From Pannonibacter phragmitetus DSM 14782 (GTDB lineage Bacteria > Pseudomonadota > Alphaproteobacteria > Rhizobiales > Stappiaceae), in NCBI RefSeq assembly GCF_000382365.1, contig NZ_KB908226.1, forward strand, positions 62,001 to 126,000: a DNA stretch of 64,000 bases, written 5' to 3'. The translations under genes were made by a program, and so were the position numbers. Under the pieces are notes generated by a model. The model saw nothing but the letters and a program-made list of their open reading frames with translations. It did no database searches and had not been told where the DNA came from. Positions 50,701 to 59,724 of this stretch are shown piece by piece. Each line of letters opens with the position of its first letter. The stretch's first letter is position 1.

Positions 50701-51953
50701 GCCTGCCCCTCCAGCCGCCTTGCGGCCTTGGCGAAAAAGTCTTCCGCACCGAAGTTGCCGGATTTAAGCGCAATGACAAGCCCAGGGCCCGCCCGCATGG
50801 CAGGAACACCCGGATCAATTTCCGGCCCGATCTCCAGCGTGCCGAGCTTCAGCCCCTCCACCACGGCGCCGGAGGTTTCCCCGCCTGCGCTGATCAGCCG
50901 GGTAACACCCCCCGCCACGAGGCAGCGCGCCAGTTCTGCGAAGAAGCCTTCGAGCGCGGCGGCTGCCTTTTCCTTGCCGTGCCGCTCCTGCACGGCGCGC
51001 ACACGGGCAGGATCAGCAGAGGAATAGGCAAGCGGCAGCCCCTCCTGCGCAAGGCACCAGTCCGCCACCGCCTGCGCGGTCAGTTCCCCGGCGATCACCT
51101 TGTCTGCATCAATCTCGAAGGCCGGGCTCGTCTGCCTGTGGGCAGCAACCTGCTTCTGCGTCATCACAGAGCAGGAACCGCAGACGGCTGCCGCCCTGCC
51201 TTCGCCCTGCCCCTGCCAGCCGGAAGAAGCCCCGCTGATAAGGCCCGCCTTGCGGAAGTTGGCCGGGAGCCCCATGGCAATGCCGGAGCCGCCGGTGACC
51301 AGCTTGCGGCTGGCTGCGGCCTCGCCGATGGTCATCAGATCCGCATCAGACAGCGCATCGGCCACGATCAGCCCGCGCCCTGCCCCGCTCTCGCGCTGAA
51401 GCGCAGCCTCGACAGCAGCCGCACCTTTGGCCACCTCTGCGTAGGACACGTGACCAACGCAGCCCTTCACCTGACGGGCGAGCACGCGGCGGATGTCCGG
51501 ATCGGTCATGGGGGTGAGCGGATGGTGCTGCATGCCGCTTTCGCTGAGCAGGCGGTCACCAACGAAGAGATGCCCATGCACCAGCGTGCGGCCCGTGGCC
51601 GGGAACACCGGGCAGAAGATCACTGCATCCTCCCCCAGCGCCGCTGCCAGCGCCTCGGCCACCGGGCCGATGTTGCCCTCATCCGTGCTGTCGAAGGTGG
51701 AGCAATATTTGAACAGGAACTGGCGGCAGCCCTGCGCCTTCAGCCAGTCCAGCGCCTTCAGCGACAGAGCCACGGCCTCGGCGGCAGGGATGGAGCGGGA
51801 CTTGAGCGCCACAACACCGGCTTCCACATCCGGCGCGGCGGGCGCATCCGGCACGCCGGTATATTGCACCGTGCGCATGCCTTGCTTGGCCAGCGTGTTG
51901 GCCAGATCGCTGGAGCCGGTGAAATCGTCGCCAATACAGCCCAGCAGCATCAT
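50697..51953 (-). CDS. otnK: 3-oxo-tetronate kinase (four-carbon acid sugar kinase, DUF1537)
   Basis: A 418-residue protein. The N-terminal substrate-binding domain begins LLGCIGDDFTGSSDLANTLA, the DUF1537 hallmark, and QFLFKYCSTFDSTDEGNIGP is its second motif. The C-terminal nucleotide-binding domain contains ISAGGETSGAVVEGL. It phosphorylates 3-oxo-tetronate using ATP. The ATG at 51953 or 51950 overlaps the dehydrogenase stop. Full family length. Confidence 0.92.
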   Translation of the reverse strand: MMLLGCIGDDFTGSSDLANTLAKQGMRTVQYTGVPDAPAAPDVEAGVVALKSRSIPAAEAVALSLKALDWLKAQGCRQFLFKYCSTFDSTDEGNIGPVAEALAAALGEDAVIFCPVFPATGRTLVHGHLFVGDRLLSESGMQHHPLTPMTDPDIRRVLARQVKGCVGHVSYAEVAKGAAAVEAALQRESGAGRGLIVADALSDADLMTIGEAAASRKLVTGGSGIAMGLPANFRKAGLISGASSGWQGQGEGRAAAVCGSCSVMTQKQVAAHRQTSPAFEIDADKVIAGELTAQAVADWCLAQEGLPLAYSSADPARVRAVQERHGKEKAAAALEGFFAELARCLVAGGVTRLISAGGETSGAVVEGLKLGTLEIGPEIDPGVPAMRAGPGLVIALKSGNFGAEDFFAKAARRLEGQA

Positions 51954-52846
51954 GCACCTCCCGGCAGGGTGAGCCCAGCATTGCGGGCATAGACCTTTGC
52001 CACCGCTGCATCATCCTCACCGCCAAGGCCGGAGCCAGCAGCGGCCATGAACTGTTGCAGGGCTGCTGCCGTCAACGGCGCGCCGAAACGCGCTTCTGCG
52101 GCAATGCCCAGCACGATGCCCAGATCCTTCGGCCAGATGTTGATGGCCGAGCGGGGCGTATAATCGCCATCGACCACATGCGGGGCACGGTTTTCGAACA
52201 TCCAGGAGGTGCCGGCGCATTTGGAGATGACCTCGACGATCCGGCCGGGCTCCAGCCCCTGCGTCATGCCAAAGGTGAGCGCCTCGCCCATGGCAGCAAT
52301 ATGCACCCCGGCAAGAAGCTGGTTCACCGCCTTCATGGCCGAGCCTGCCCCCGGCTCGCTGCCGAGCTCGAAGACGGTTTCGGCCATGGCATCAAGCGCA
52401 GGCCTTGCGCCCGCGAAAGCTTCCTGCGAGCCCGAGGCCATGATCGACAGCTTGCCCGCCGCCGCCTTGGCCGCACCGCCCGAAATCGGCGCATCGAGAT
52501 AATGCAGCCCGAGGCCCGCACAGCGCGCTGCCATATCCTTGGCAAAGGACGGGGCCACGGTGGCGCAGGAGATGATGCTGGCGCCCTTGCGCATGCGGGC
52601 CGCCCAGCCATCGGCACCAAAGAGCACCGTTTCCGTCTGCGCCGCATTCAGCACCACGACGACCAGCACATCGGCCAGCGGAGCCGTGTCAGCGGCGCTC
52701 GCCGCCTGCCCGCCTTCCGCCATCAAACGGGAGACGGCAGCGGCATTTACATCCGCACCATGTACCTTGTGACCGGCCCGCAGCAGCGACTGCGCCATGC
52801 CGTAGCCCATCGAGCCAAGCCCCACGACCGCAACATTCAGAACCAT
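51950..52846 (-). CDS. L-threonate/D-erythronate-type 2-dehydrogenase (LtnD-like, HIBADH family)
   Basis: A 298-residue NAD-dependent dehydrogenase. VAVVGLGSMGYGMAQSLLRA is the Rossmann motif, DAPISGGAAKAAAGKLSIMA the substrate loop, and GAGSAMKAVNQLLAGVHIAA carries the catalytic Lys. In otn clusters this family oxidises L-threonate (LtnD) or a related tetronate to the 2-oxo acid. The start is ATG 52846, 2 bp after the upstream TRAP gene; a much longer same-strand open frame is out of phase with that gene and is not real. It takes the transported acid into the otnI-otnK-otnC route. Confidence 0.87.
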   Translation of the reverse strand: MVLNVAVVGLGSMGYGMAQSLLRAGHKVHGADVNAAAVSRLMAEGGQAASAADTAPLADVLVVVVLNAAQTETVLFGADGWAARMRKGASIISCATVAPSFAKDMAARCAGLGLHYLDAPISGGAAKAAAGKLSIMASGSQEAFAGARPALDAMAETVFELGSEPGAGSAMKAVNQLLAGVHIAAMGEALTFGMTQGLEPGRIVEVISKCAGTSWMFENRAPHVVDGDYTPRSAINIWPKDLGIVLGIAAEARFGAPLTAAALQQFMAAAGSGLGGEDDAAVAKVYARNAGLTLPGGA

Positions 52847-52848
52847 GA

Positions 52849-54129
52849 TCAGGACCCCATGAAGATTTCGACCGGCCACAGCGTGATCGCCGGAATGTAG
52901 GTGATCAGCATCAGGCAGCAGAACACCACCAGCACGAACCAGATGAGCTGCGGAATGATCTTTTCCAGCGGGATCTTCGCCACAGCGCAGGCCGCAAAAA
53001 GATTGACCCCGAGCGGCGGCGTGATCATGCCGAGCGCCAGATTGACGACGACCACCAGGCCGAAATGCACCGGATTGATGCCGAAGCTGACCGCCACCGG
53101 CGTCAGGATCGGCGCCAGCACCAGAATGGCGGCGGACGTCTCGATGAACATGCCGACAATCAGCAGCAGCACGTTGACCGCCAGCAGGAAGGACCAGGGC
53201 TCGGAGAACACGGTCTTGATCCAGTCCGCCACTTCGCCCGGCAGACCCGAGCGGGCGATGAGGAAGGAGAATAGCGCCGCTGCCGAGATGATCAGCATGA
53301 TGGTGGTGGTGGAGATCACCGTCTGGCGCAGAATGCCCGGCAGCACCTTCAGCGGCAGTTCCCGGTAAAAGATCATGCCGACGACAAGTGCACAGGCCAC
53401 GGCGGCAACGGAGGCTTCCGTCGGCGTGAACACGCCCGCATAGATGCCGCCGATGATGACGAAGGGCACCAGCAGCGCCGGCACCGCATTGACAAAGGCG
53501 GGCCACAGCTCCTGCCGGTCGTCACCATCATGGGTGCCGATGCCGCGCAGGCGGCAGATGACCAGCACCGTCACCATCAGCGCGGCAGCCACCAGCAGGC
53601 CGGGGCCGAAACCGGCGATGAAGAGCTGACCCACCGAGGTTTCCGTGGACACGCCATAGAGGATGAGCGGGATCGACGGCGGGATCAGAACGCCGAGTTC
53701 GGCAGAGCTGGCCTGAATGGAGGCGGCCAGCGGCTTGCCATAGCCATGCTTCACCATCGCCGGGATGAGGATCGACCCGATGGCAAAGGTGGTGGCAACG
53801 GAAGAGCCGGAGACGGAGGCGAACATCATGCAGGTGAGCACGCAGGAGCAGGCGAGGCCACCCTGAATGCCGCCGACCAGCGCCTTGGCCAATTCCACCA
53901 GCCGCCGCGAAATGCCGCCTGCGGACATGAGATTGCCCGCGAGGATGAAGAGCGGGATGGCCATCAGCGGGAAGCTGTCCAGCCCGACGAACATGCGCTG
54001 CGCCACCAGCAGCAGCGGCAGATTGCTGCCGAACTGAATGCCGGCGATGGAGGCAAGGCCGATGGCAATGGCAATCGGCACGCCCATGAAAAAGAAGATC
54101 AGCAGCGAGACGGCAATGACGGCGTTCAT
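52849..54129 (-). CDS. TRAP transporter large permease subunit (DctM), tetronate cluster
   Basis: A 426-residue protein with about 12 hydrophobic segments. ASVSGSSVATTFAIGSILIP and AELGVLIPPSIPLILYGVST are the first-repeat motifs, with LALGMITPPLGVNLFAACAV as the second. It overlaps DctQ by 4 bp and precedes the dehydrogenase by 2 bp, so transport and catabolism are translated together. Confidence 0.93.
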   Translation of the reverse strand: MNAVIAVSLLIFFFMGVPIAIAIGLASIAGIQFGSNLPLLLVAQRMFVGLDSFPLMAIPLFILAGNLMSAGGISRRLVELAKALVGGIQGGLACSCVLTCMMFASVSGSSVATTFAIGSILIPAMVKHGYGKPLAASIQASSAELGVLIPPSIPLILYGVSTETSVGQLFIAGFGPGLLVAAALMVTVLVICRLRGIGTHDGDDRQELWPAFVNAVPALLVPFVIIGGIYAGVFTPTEASVAAVACALVVGMIFYRELPLKVLPGILRQTVISTTTIMLIISAAALFSFLIARSGLPGEVADWIKTVFSEPWSFLLAVNVLLLIVGMFIETSAAILVLAPILTPVAVSFGINPVHFGLVVVVNLALGMITPPLGVNLFAACAVAKIPLEKIIPQLIWFVLVVFCCLMLITYIPAITLWPVEIFMGS

Positions 54130-54635
54130 CCCTGCGCTCCTTCCACAGGCGCTTCACCTGGCAGGCCATCGCGTGCGGCGCGCAGCATGGCGCCGAGGAT
54201 GGCAATGCACGCAAACACGGCCCCGACCGGCAGGGCCGCATAGACCCAGGCGATGGAAATCTCGAGGGCCGCGAGCGTCTGGCGCATCACGCGCCCGGTC
54301 ATGTTCCAGCCCTGCCAGAACAGGATGACGAAGAAGACGAAGGAGAGCAGCATCGCCAGTTGATAGAGCGCAAGGCCAAGGCGGCGCGGCAGCGACCGCT
54401 GGACAATCTCCATCGAAATCATCGAGCCGCTGCGGATGGCCCCGGCCGCACCCAGGAAGACGCACCAGATGATCGCGGAACGGGCGGCAACTTCCGACCA
54501 GGTGGAGGGCGTGCCGAAGACGAAGCGGGTCGTCACCTGATACAGCGCCATGACCGTGGCGATGACCAGAAACGCCATCGCCAGCCGCAAGGCCGTTTCC
54601 GACAGGATTTCATCGATTTTGAGAAGGAAGGACAT
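54126..54635 (-). CDS. TRAP transporter small permease subunit (DctQ), tetronate cluster
   Basis: A 169-residue inner-membrane protein with four TM helices. TRFVFGTPSTWSEVAARSAI is the DctQ block, with FLGAAGAIRSGSMISMEIV after it. The C-terminal tail after TM4 is polar. It overlaps DctM by 4 bp. The binding-protein gene lies 110 bp upstream, separated by a strong hairpin. Confidence 0.9.
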   Translation of the reverse strand: MSFLLKIDEILSETALRLAMAFLVIATVMALYQVTTRFVFGTPSTWSEVAARSAIIWCVFLGAAGAIRSGSMISMEIVQRSLPRRLGLALYQLAMLLSFVFFVILFWQGWNMTGRVMRQTLAALEISIAWVYAALPVGAVFACIAILGAMLRAARDGLPGEAPVEGAQG

Positions 54636-54664
54636 GATGACGCCTCACCCGAACGGAAGGGAAC

Positions 54665-54694
54665 GGGCTGCCGGCGCATAACGGCCGGCAGCCC
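54665..54694 (-). other. Intercistronic hairpin between the binding protein and DctQ genes
   Basis: An 11-bp perfect stem (GGGCTGCCGGC with GCCGGCAGCCC), an 8-base loop and no U-run. It probably stabilises the upstream dctP message and lowers read-through into the permease genes. Confidence 0.65.
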
Positions 54695-54745
54695 GCCGGG
54701 GTGTCTTGAGAGCGGCCCGGGCACACCCGGACCGCTGGGAAAACC

Positions 54746-55720
54746 TTACTGCACGGCGCGGATACGCTCGATCATCTCCGGGCCATATTGGCTGGTGTAG
54801 ATCTCGTAGGAGGGTTCGGCGATCTTGGCGAAGGCTTCCTTGTCGACGGTCATGGTCACTTCCATGCCGTTGTCCTTCATCAGTTGCACGCCCTCCCGCT
54901 CCTGCTTGTCCACTTCGGCACGGGTGGCCGCGACAGAGGCCTTGGCAGCTTCCATGAACCAGCCGCGCTCTTCCTCGCTCAGGGCATCCATGCGGATGGG
55001 CGAGGCCAGCACGATGGCCGGGGAATAGACGTGGCCGGTGAGCGAGATGTGCTTCTGCACCTCCCAGAACTTGGAGGCGGTGATCACCGGGATCGGGTTT
55101 TCCTGCCCGTCCACCACACCCTGCTGCAGGGCGGCGAAGACTTCCGGGAAGGCCATCGGCGTCGGCGCGGCACCCATGTCGGTGAAGGCCTTCATGTGCA
55201 CCTTGTTTTCCATGGTGCGCACCTTCAGGCCCTTCAGGTCATCGGGACCGGCGATGGCATTCTTGGAATTGGTGATGTGGCGGAAGCCGTTTTCCGACCA
55301 GGCGAGGCCAACGAGATTGTTCTCGCCGATCTTGGCCAGCAGCTCCTGCCCGACTTCGCCGTCCAGCGTCTTGCGGGCATGCTCGTAGTCGCGGAAGAGG
55401 AACGGCAGGTCGAGGGCATAGACCTGCGGCACGAAGTTGCCGAGCGGGCCGCTGGAGGTGATCACCACGTCGATGGAGCCGATCTGCAGGCCCTCGATCA
55501 TGTCACGCTCGCCGCCGAGCGTGCCGGCCGGCGCTTCCTTGCCGGTGTATTTGCCGCCGGACAGTTCTTCCAGCTTGGCGATGAAGGCACGCGCGCCAGC
55601 GCCGTAATGCGACTGGGCGGAAATGGCATGGGCGACGGTGATGACTTCCTGAGCCTGGGCAGCACCTGCGGTGAGCGCCAGCGCGCTGGCAGCGATCATC
55701 AGATTTCTGAAATGAAACAC
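54746..55720 (-). CDS. TRAP transporter substrate-binding protein (DctP), tetronate cluster
   Basis: A 324-residue periplasmic protein. Signal peptide FHFRNLMIAASALALTAGAA is cleaved near AQAQ. LGGERDMIEGLQIGSIDVVI, LDLPFLFRDYEHARKTLDGE and KGLKVRTMENKVHMKAFTDM carry the carboxylate-binding Arg. The start is GTG 55720 with GGGAGGAAA upstream; a start 64 codons earlier would add a proline/glycine-rich stretch overlapping the operators. By cluster content the ligand is a tetronate such as L-threonate or D-erythronate. Confidence 0.9.
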   Translation of the reverse strand: MFHFRNLMIAASALALTAGAAQAQEVITVAHAISAQSHYGAGARAFIAKLEELSGGKYTGKEAPAGTLGGERDMIEGLQIGSIDVVITSSGPLGNFVPQVYALDLPFLFRDYEHARKTLDGEVGQELLAKIGENNLVGLAWSENGFRHITNSKNAIAGPDDLKGLKVRTMENKVHMKAFTDMGAAPTPMAFPEVFAALQQGVVDGQENPIPVITASKFWEVQKHISLTGHVYSPAIVLASPIRMDALSEEERGWFMEAAKASVAATRAEVDKQEREGVQLMKDNGMEVTMTVDKEAFAKIAEPSYEIYTSQYGPEMIERIRAVQ

Positions 55721-55873
55721 GGCGGTTTTCCTCCCTGATTGCCTGCCCGGACCACCGGACAGGCGCGCCCCGCCTTTCCGGCCGGGCAGACCTGATCTGG
55801 CAAGCCCGGATGACATCACGGGCCTGCGCGCCGGACCTCCCAGACCGGCATGGGTAAAACGGTAGTTCAGGAA

Positions 55874-55887
55874 TGACAGCGCTGTCA
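55874..55887. promoter_or_regulatory. LacI-type operator 1 (TGACAGCGCTGTCA)
   Basis: A perfect 14-bp palindrome upstream of the TRAP binding-protein gene, in the region between it and the divergent LacI gene. Confidence 0.78.
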
Positions 55888-55957
55888 ATCCATCAAATCC
55901 GATCAAATGCACACCATGCTTTCAGCGGATAACCGCCAGTTTCCGCAAATTCTGCAA

Positions 55958-55974
55958 ATGACAGCGCTGATCAT
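55958..55974. promoter_or_regulatory. LacI-type operator 2 (ATGACAGCGCTGATCAT)
   Basis: It repeats TGACAGCGCTG of operator 1, with a one-base insertion in the right arm. It lies 48 bp before the LacI start and 85 bp from operator 1 (about eight helical turns), so looping between the two is possible. Confidence 0.68.
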
Positions 55975-56021
55975 TTCTGCCACTCTCCGCCCATCAGCCA
56001 ATCCAGCGCGGATGATGCAGC

Positions 56022-57020
56022 ATGAAGCGTGTGAAGCTCAGTCAGGTGGCCGAACTGGCCGGTGTCAGCGAGATCACCGCCTCGCGGGCGCTGCGCAATG
56101 GCGCCAATGTCGCCCCGCAGACGCAGAAGAAGGTGGCGGAAGCGGCCCAGCAGCTCGGCTATCTGCCCAACAGGATCGCCGGATCGCTGGCGGGAGCTGC
56201 CTCCAACCAGATCGGCGTCATCGTCCCCTCCCTCACCAACAACGTGTTTCCGCAGGTTCTGCAGGGCCTCGAAAGCCGCCTGACCGCTGCCGGATACCAT
56301 ACGATTCTCGGCGTCTCCGACTATCTGCCGGAGCGCGAGGAGGTGATGATCCGCACTATCCTCGCCTGGCGCCCGGCTGCGCTCGTCATCGGCACGGCGG
56401 GCCTGACGGACACCAGCCGCAAGATGCTGGAGCAGGCGGATGTGCCCATTGTCGAGATCATGGATTGCGACATCGAGCCCATCGACATGGCCGCCGGAAT
56501 CTCGCAGGTGCAGGCAGGCAAGGCGCTCGGCTACTATCTGACAGGCCGGGGCTATGAACGCCTCGCCTATATCGGCCACGACCTTGAGGCCGACCGGCGC
56601 GCCGGAAAGCGGCGCGAGGGCTTTCTCGCCGCCGCAAGAGAGACGGGCGCCACCATCACCGCGGAACTCACCGCCCCCGCCCCCTCCTCCGTGGCTCTTG
56701 GCCGGGAACTCACCGCCCGGCTGCTGGCAGAGGCCCCGGAACGGCCGCAGGCCATAAGCTATTCCAACGACGACATGGCCGTCGGCGGCATCTTCCACTG
56801 CATGGCGGCAGGGCTCGATGTGCCGGGAGACCTTGCCATCTGCGGCTTCAACGGCCTCGACATCGGCCAGCAGCTGCCCTGCCCGCTCACCACCATCGAA
56901 TCCGGCCGCACCGGCATCGGCGAACACGCCGCCGCCATGATCCTCTCCCGCTTCCACGGCACCCCCACCCCCACCCGCCTCGACACAGGCTTCCGGTTAT
57001 TGCGGGGGGCTTCGGCGTGA
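56022..57020 (+). CDS. LacI family regulator of the tetronate TRAP/otn operon
   Basis: A 332-residue repressor. DNA-binding domain KLSQVAELAGVSEITASRAL at residues 5-24, with hinge LGYLPNRIAGSLAGA. The recognition helix (SEITASR) differs from the xMTVSR type of the three other LacI proteins in the window, and so do its operators (TGACAGCGCTGTCA). It is divergent from the whole otn operon and should be inactivated by a tetronate or pathway intermediate. Confidence 0.9.
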   Translation: MKRVKLSQVAELAGVSEITASRALRNGANVAPQTQKKVAEAAQQLGYLPNRIAGSLAGAASNQIGVIVPSLTNNVFPQVLQGLESRLTAAGYHTILGVSDYLPEREEVMIRTILAWRPAALVIGTAGLTDTSRKMLEQADVPIVEIMDCDIEPIDMAAGISQVQAGKALGYYLTGRGYERLAYIGHDLEADRRAGKRREGFLAAARETGATITAELTAPAPSSVALGRELTARLLAEAPERPQAISYSNDDMAVGGIFHCMAAGLDVPGDLAICGFNGLDIGQQLPCPLTTIESGRTGIGEHAAAMILSRFHGTPTPTRLDTGFRLLRGASA

Positions 57021-57067
57021 GGGGGATGGGTTTGCTGTGACGCACCGTCTGCCAACCCGCTCAAGCG

Positions 57068-57106
57068 GTCGCCCCGGGCGAAGCGAAGCGCAGACCCGGG
57101 GACGAC
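57068..57106. other. GC-rich hairpin after the LacI gene
   Basis: GTCG + CCCCGGG (57068-57078) pairs with CCCGGGG + A + CGAC around 57095-57106; the loop is GCGAAGCGAAGCGCAG-like. No U-run follows. It may be a dispersed intergenic palindrome or a stabilising 3' end. The rest of the 252-bp gap is AT-richer DNA with no gene. Confidence 0.45.
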
Positions 57107-57272
57107 TCGCTTGCAGAGAGAGGCACTATATTTCCTCGCGTCCATAAACAACAGTGCATCAGTTTGATACTGACTAAAATTCTATCCTATGAACGAAAAG
57201 ACATGTTGTTGCGCCTTCTGAATTTGCAGAGCTACATTAGCATAGGAACATCTACGTCGAATGGAGCCTGCA

Positions 57273-58106
57273 ATGGGCAAACTCAGCGACAGCGACTTTG
57301 AAGGCTTTGAAGTTGATTGGGACGAGCACCTCTGCGACCGCGATTACATCTACTCGCTTATCGACAACGTCGAATGGGAGTCCCAACTTCGAGCAATCAG
57401 CCTTCTTTTACAGCGTAACCGGGCCGCGCGGAAAGAAGCCTCTGAAGAAATTAAGCAAAATGAGTCGGAGTTGAGATCCTACAACGGCCCTCATCACGAT
57501 CATTACGTTGATCAGCACGTCTTTCTACTCCATGAGACGGTCTATCAAGACGCAGCGGAGAGTATGGCTGCAATAGGAATGATTGCGCCAATGGTGGAAA
57601 GTATCCTCTGCCAAAGCCTAGCCGCACTCGGCCGTATGCATCGAGAAAAAAATAAAGAACTACCAGCACAAAAGCGTTGGATGCGAGCCAACAAAATCGA
57701 ATGCAAATGGGAAGATCTATGGAACTGCCAGAAGTATTTTAATCGCGAAAATGAGATAGTGTCAAATTTCATAGACGGATTTCCTCAGCTAGCAGATGCC
57801 TGTGGCTTAGAAAAATATCTACCAGCCGATTTCATGGTCTGGTTCCGAGCAATGTTCACTTATCGAAATTTCATGTTCCACGGCGGCTTCGAGTGGTCTA
57901 TTGGTAACCGGAGAAAATTCACACGCGAGATCAAAGAGAAAGGCTGGCAGAGCTTTTTCACATGCGCGACATCAGATGACGAACCGTGGATTTACTACTT
58001 GAAGACTGAAACCATAGAAGAGATGCCAATCTGGGTTGAAAAAATGCTCGACAGTTTGGGAGCGTTCGCGAAAGACTTACCTTCTGAGCTCACCTCCGAT
58101 CAATGA
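57273..58106 (+). CDS. Low-GC orphan protein with HEPN-like RN-x3-H motif
   Basis: A 277-residue protein, mostly alpha-helical, acidic near the start. The segment FRAMFTYRNFMFHGGFEW contains R198-N199-x3-H203 followed by GG, the pattern of HEPN-domain ribonucleases (R-x4-6-H within two helices). A charged helix with MAAIGMIAPMVESILCQSL precedes it, as in HEPN folds. Its base composition (about 46% GC by eye) is far below its neighbours, which suggests transfer. The start chosen is ATG 57273, with GGAG six bases upstream; ATG 57261 would add four residues. It stands alone between the otn regulator and pntB, with no partner toxin or antitoxin. A defence or RNA-cutting role is inference from the motif only. 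Confidence 0.7.
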   Translation: MGKLSDSDFEGFEVDWDEHLCDRDYIYSLIDNVEWESQLRAISLLLQRNRAARKEASEEIKQNESELRSYNGPHHDHYVDQHVFLLHETVYQDAAESMAAIGMIAPMVESILCQSLAALGRMHREKNKELPAQKRWMRANKIECKWEDLWNCQKYFNRENEIVSNFIDGFPQLADACGLEKYLPADFMVWFRAMFTYRNFMFHGGFEWSIGNRRKFTREIKEKGWQSFFTCATSDDEPWIYYLKTETIEEMPIWVEKMLDSLGAFAKDLPSELTSDQ

Positions 58107-58212
58107 CACCGTTTTTTTGATCTTAAAAACTTCTCCCTCAGCAATCGGCGCGGTGCCTTGAACTGGAGCGGCGGTAAGACGCAGGCTGGTCAGATCGCAC
58201 CCACTCTCCCCC

Positions 58213-58251
58213 AACAAAAACAAAGGGCGGAGAGGTTGCCCGCTCCGCCCT
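58213..58251 (-). terminator. Rho-independent terminator of the pntAB operon
   Basis: On the minus strand a 9-bp stem (AGGGCGGAG with CTCCGCCCT) is followed by TTTGTTTTTGTT, 22 bases after the pntB stop. Confidence 0.85.
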
Positions 58252-58272
58252 GGGTGATCCGGTTGAGGGATC

Positions 58273-59706
58273 TTACTTGATCATCGGCAGCAGTTCGCTG
58301 ACGGACTTCTTGGCGTCGCCGTAGAACATGCGCGTGTTCTCCTTGTAGAACAGCGGGTTCTCGATGCCGGAGTAGCCCGTGCCCTGGCCGCGCTTGGAGA
58401 CGAAGACCTGCTTGGCCTTCCATACTTCCAGAACGGGCATGCCGGCGATGGGCGAGTTCGGGTCTTCCTGGGCAGCCGGGTTGACGATGTCATTGGAGCC
58501 AATGACGATCACCACGTCGGTGTTCGGGAAGTCATCGTTGATCTCGTCCATTTCCAGCACGATGTCGTAGGGCACCTTGGCTTCGGCGAGGAGCACGTTC
58601 ATGTGGCCCGGCAGACGGCCTGCCACCGGGTGGATGGCGAAGCGCACTTCCTTGCCTGCGGCCCGCAGCTTGCGGGTCAGTTCCGACACGGCCTGCTGCG
58701 CCTGCGCCACGGCCATGCCGTAGCCCGGAACGATGATGACGCTGTCCGCATCGTTGAGGGCCGAGGCAACGCCTTCCGCATCGATGGCGATCTGCTCGCC
58801 CGCGATTTCCATGGCCGGGCCCGTGGTGCCGCCGAAGCCGCCCAGGATGACCGACACGAAGGAGCGGTTCATGGCCTTGCACATGATGTAGGACAGGATG
58901 GCGCCCGAAGAGCCCACCAGCGCTCCGACGACGATCAGCAGATCGTTCGACAGCGAGAAGCCGATGGCAGCCGCCGCCCAGCCCGAGTAGCTGTTCAGCA
59001 TCGACACGACCACCGGCATGTCGGCGCCGCCGATGCCCATGATCAGGTGGTAGCCGATGAAGAAGGCCAGCAGCGTCATCAGGATCAGCGTCCAGATGCC
59101 CGCGCCGTTCACATACATGAACAGCAGGATCAGCGAGAGGGCCGCAGCACTGGCGTTCAGCGCATGGCCGCCCGGCAGCTTCGTTGCCTTGCTGTCCACC
59201 TTGCCTGCCAGCTTGCCGAAGGCAATGACAGAACCGGTGAAGGTGACCGCGCCGATGAAGACGCCGAGGAAGACCTCGACCCGCAGGATGACCTGCTCGA
59301 CACCGTCCTTGTGGGCCAGCACGGCGGCAAAGCCTTCAAGCGAGGCACGGGCGGCCTCGTCCATGGCCAGCACGCGCACCAGCTCGATGTGGGCGTTGTA
59401 GCCGATGAAGACCGCAGCAAGGCCGACCAGCGAGTGCATGGCGGCCACGAGCTGCGGCATCTCGGTCATCTGGACGCGCTGTGCGACCACCCAGCCGATG
59501 GCACCGCCTGCCGCGATCAGCAGCACGGACAGGAGCCACAGGCCCGAGCCCGGACCGATGAGCGTTGCGGCAACCGCAAGACCCATGCCGGCAATGCCGT
59601 ACCAGACGGCGCGCTTGGCGCTTTCCTGCCCCGAGAGGCCGCCCAGCGAGAGAATGAAAAGTACTGCCGCAACAACGTAAGCGGCTGTGGTGAAACCATA
59701 TTCCAT
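58273..59706 (-). CDS. pntB: NAD(P) transhydrogenase subunit beta
   Basis: A 477-residue inner-membrane protein with about nine TM helices in the first 260 residues. [20 protein letters not shown] is the proton-channel motif. A C-terminal NADP(H)-binding domain (about 300-477) has [33 protein letters not shown] and [13 protein letters not shown]. It drives hydride transfer from NADH to NADP+ using the proton gradient. It follows pntA by 18 bp. NADPH supply would suit the many reductases in this window. Confidence 0.96.
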   Translation of the reverse strand: MEYGFTTAAYVVAAVLFILSLGGLSGQESAKRAVWYGIAGMGLAVAATLIGPGSGLWLLSVLLIAAGGAIGWVVAQRVQMTEMPQLVAAMHSLVGLAAVFIGYNAHIELVRVLAMDEAARASLEGFAAVLAHKDGVEQVILRVEVFLGVFIGAVTFTGSVIAFGKLAGKVDSKATKLPGGHALNASAAALSLILLFMYVNGAGIWTLILMTLLAFFIGYHLIMGIGGADMPVVVSMLNSYSGWAAAAIGFSLSNDLLIVVGALVGSSGAILSYIMCKAMNRSFVSVILGGFGGTTGPAMEIAGEQIAIDAEGVASALNDADSVIIVPGYGMAVAQAQQAVSELTRKLRAAGKEVRFAIHPVAGRLPGHMNVLLAEAKVPYDIVLEMDEINDDFPNTDVVIVIGSNDIVNPAAQEDPNSPIAGMPVLEVWKAKQVFVSKRGQGTGYSGIENPLFYKENTRMFYGDAKKSVSELLPMIK

Positions 59707-59724
59707 CGTGTCTCTCCCGCCCTC

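Noticed and set aside
51950-53506. An apparent 518-residue fusion ending in the LtnD-type dehydrogenase
   Set aside because: The first 220 residues are the out-of-frame reading of the TRAP DctM gene. The dehydrogenase has its own ATG at 52846 exactly at the Rossmann strand.
54746-55912. Longer N-terminus for the tetronate TRAP binding protein starting at 55912
   Set aside because: It would place 64 Gly/Pro/Arg-rich residues before the signal peptide and overlap the operator at 55874. GTG 55720 with GGGAGGAAA gives a normal signal peptide.
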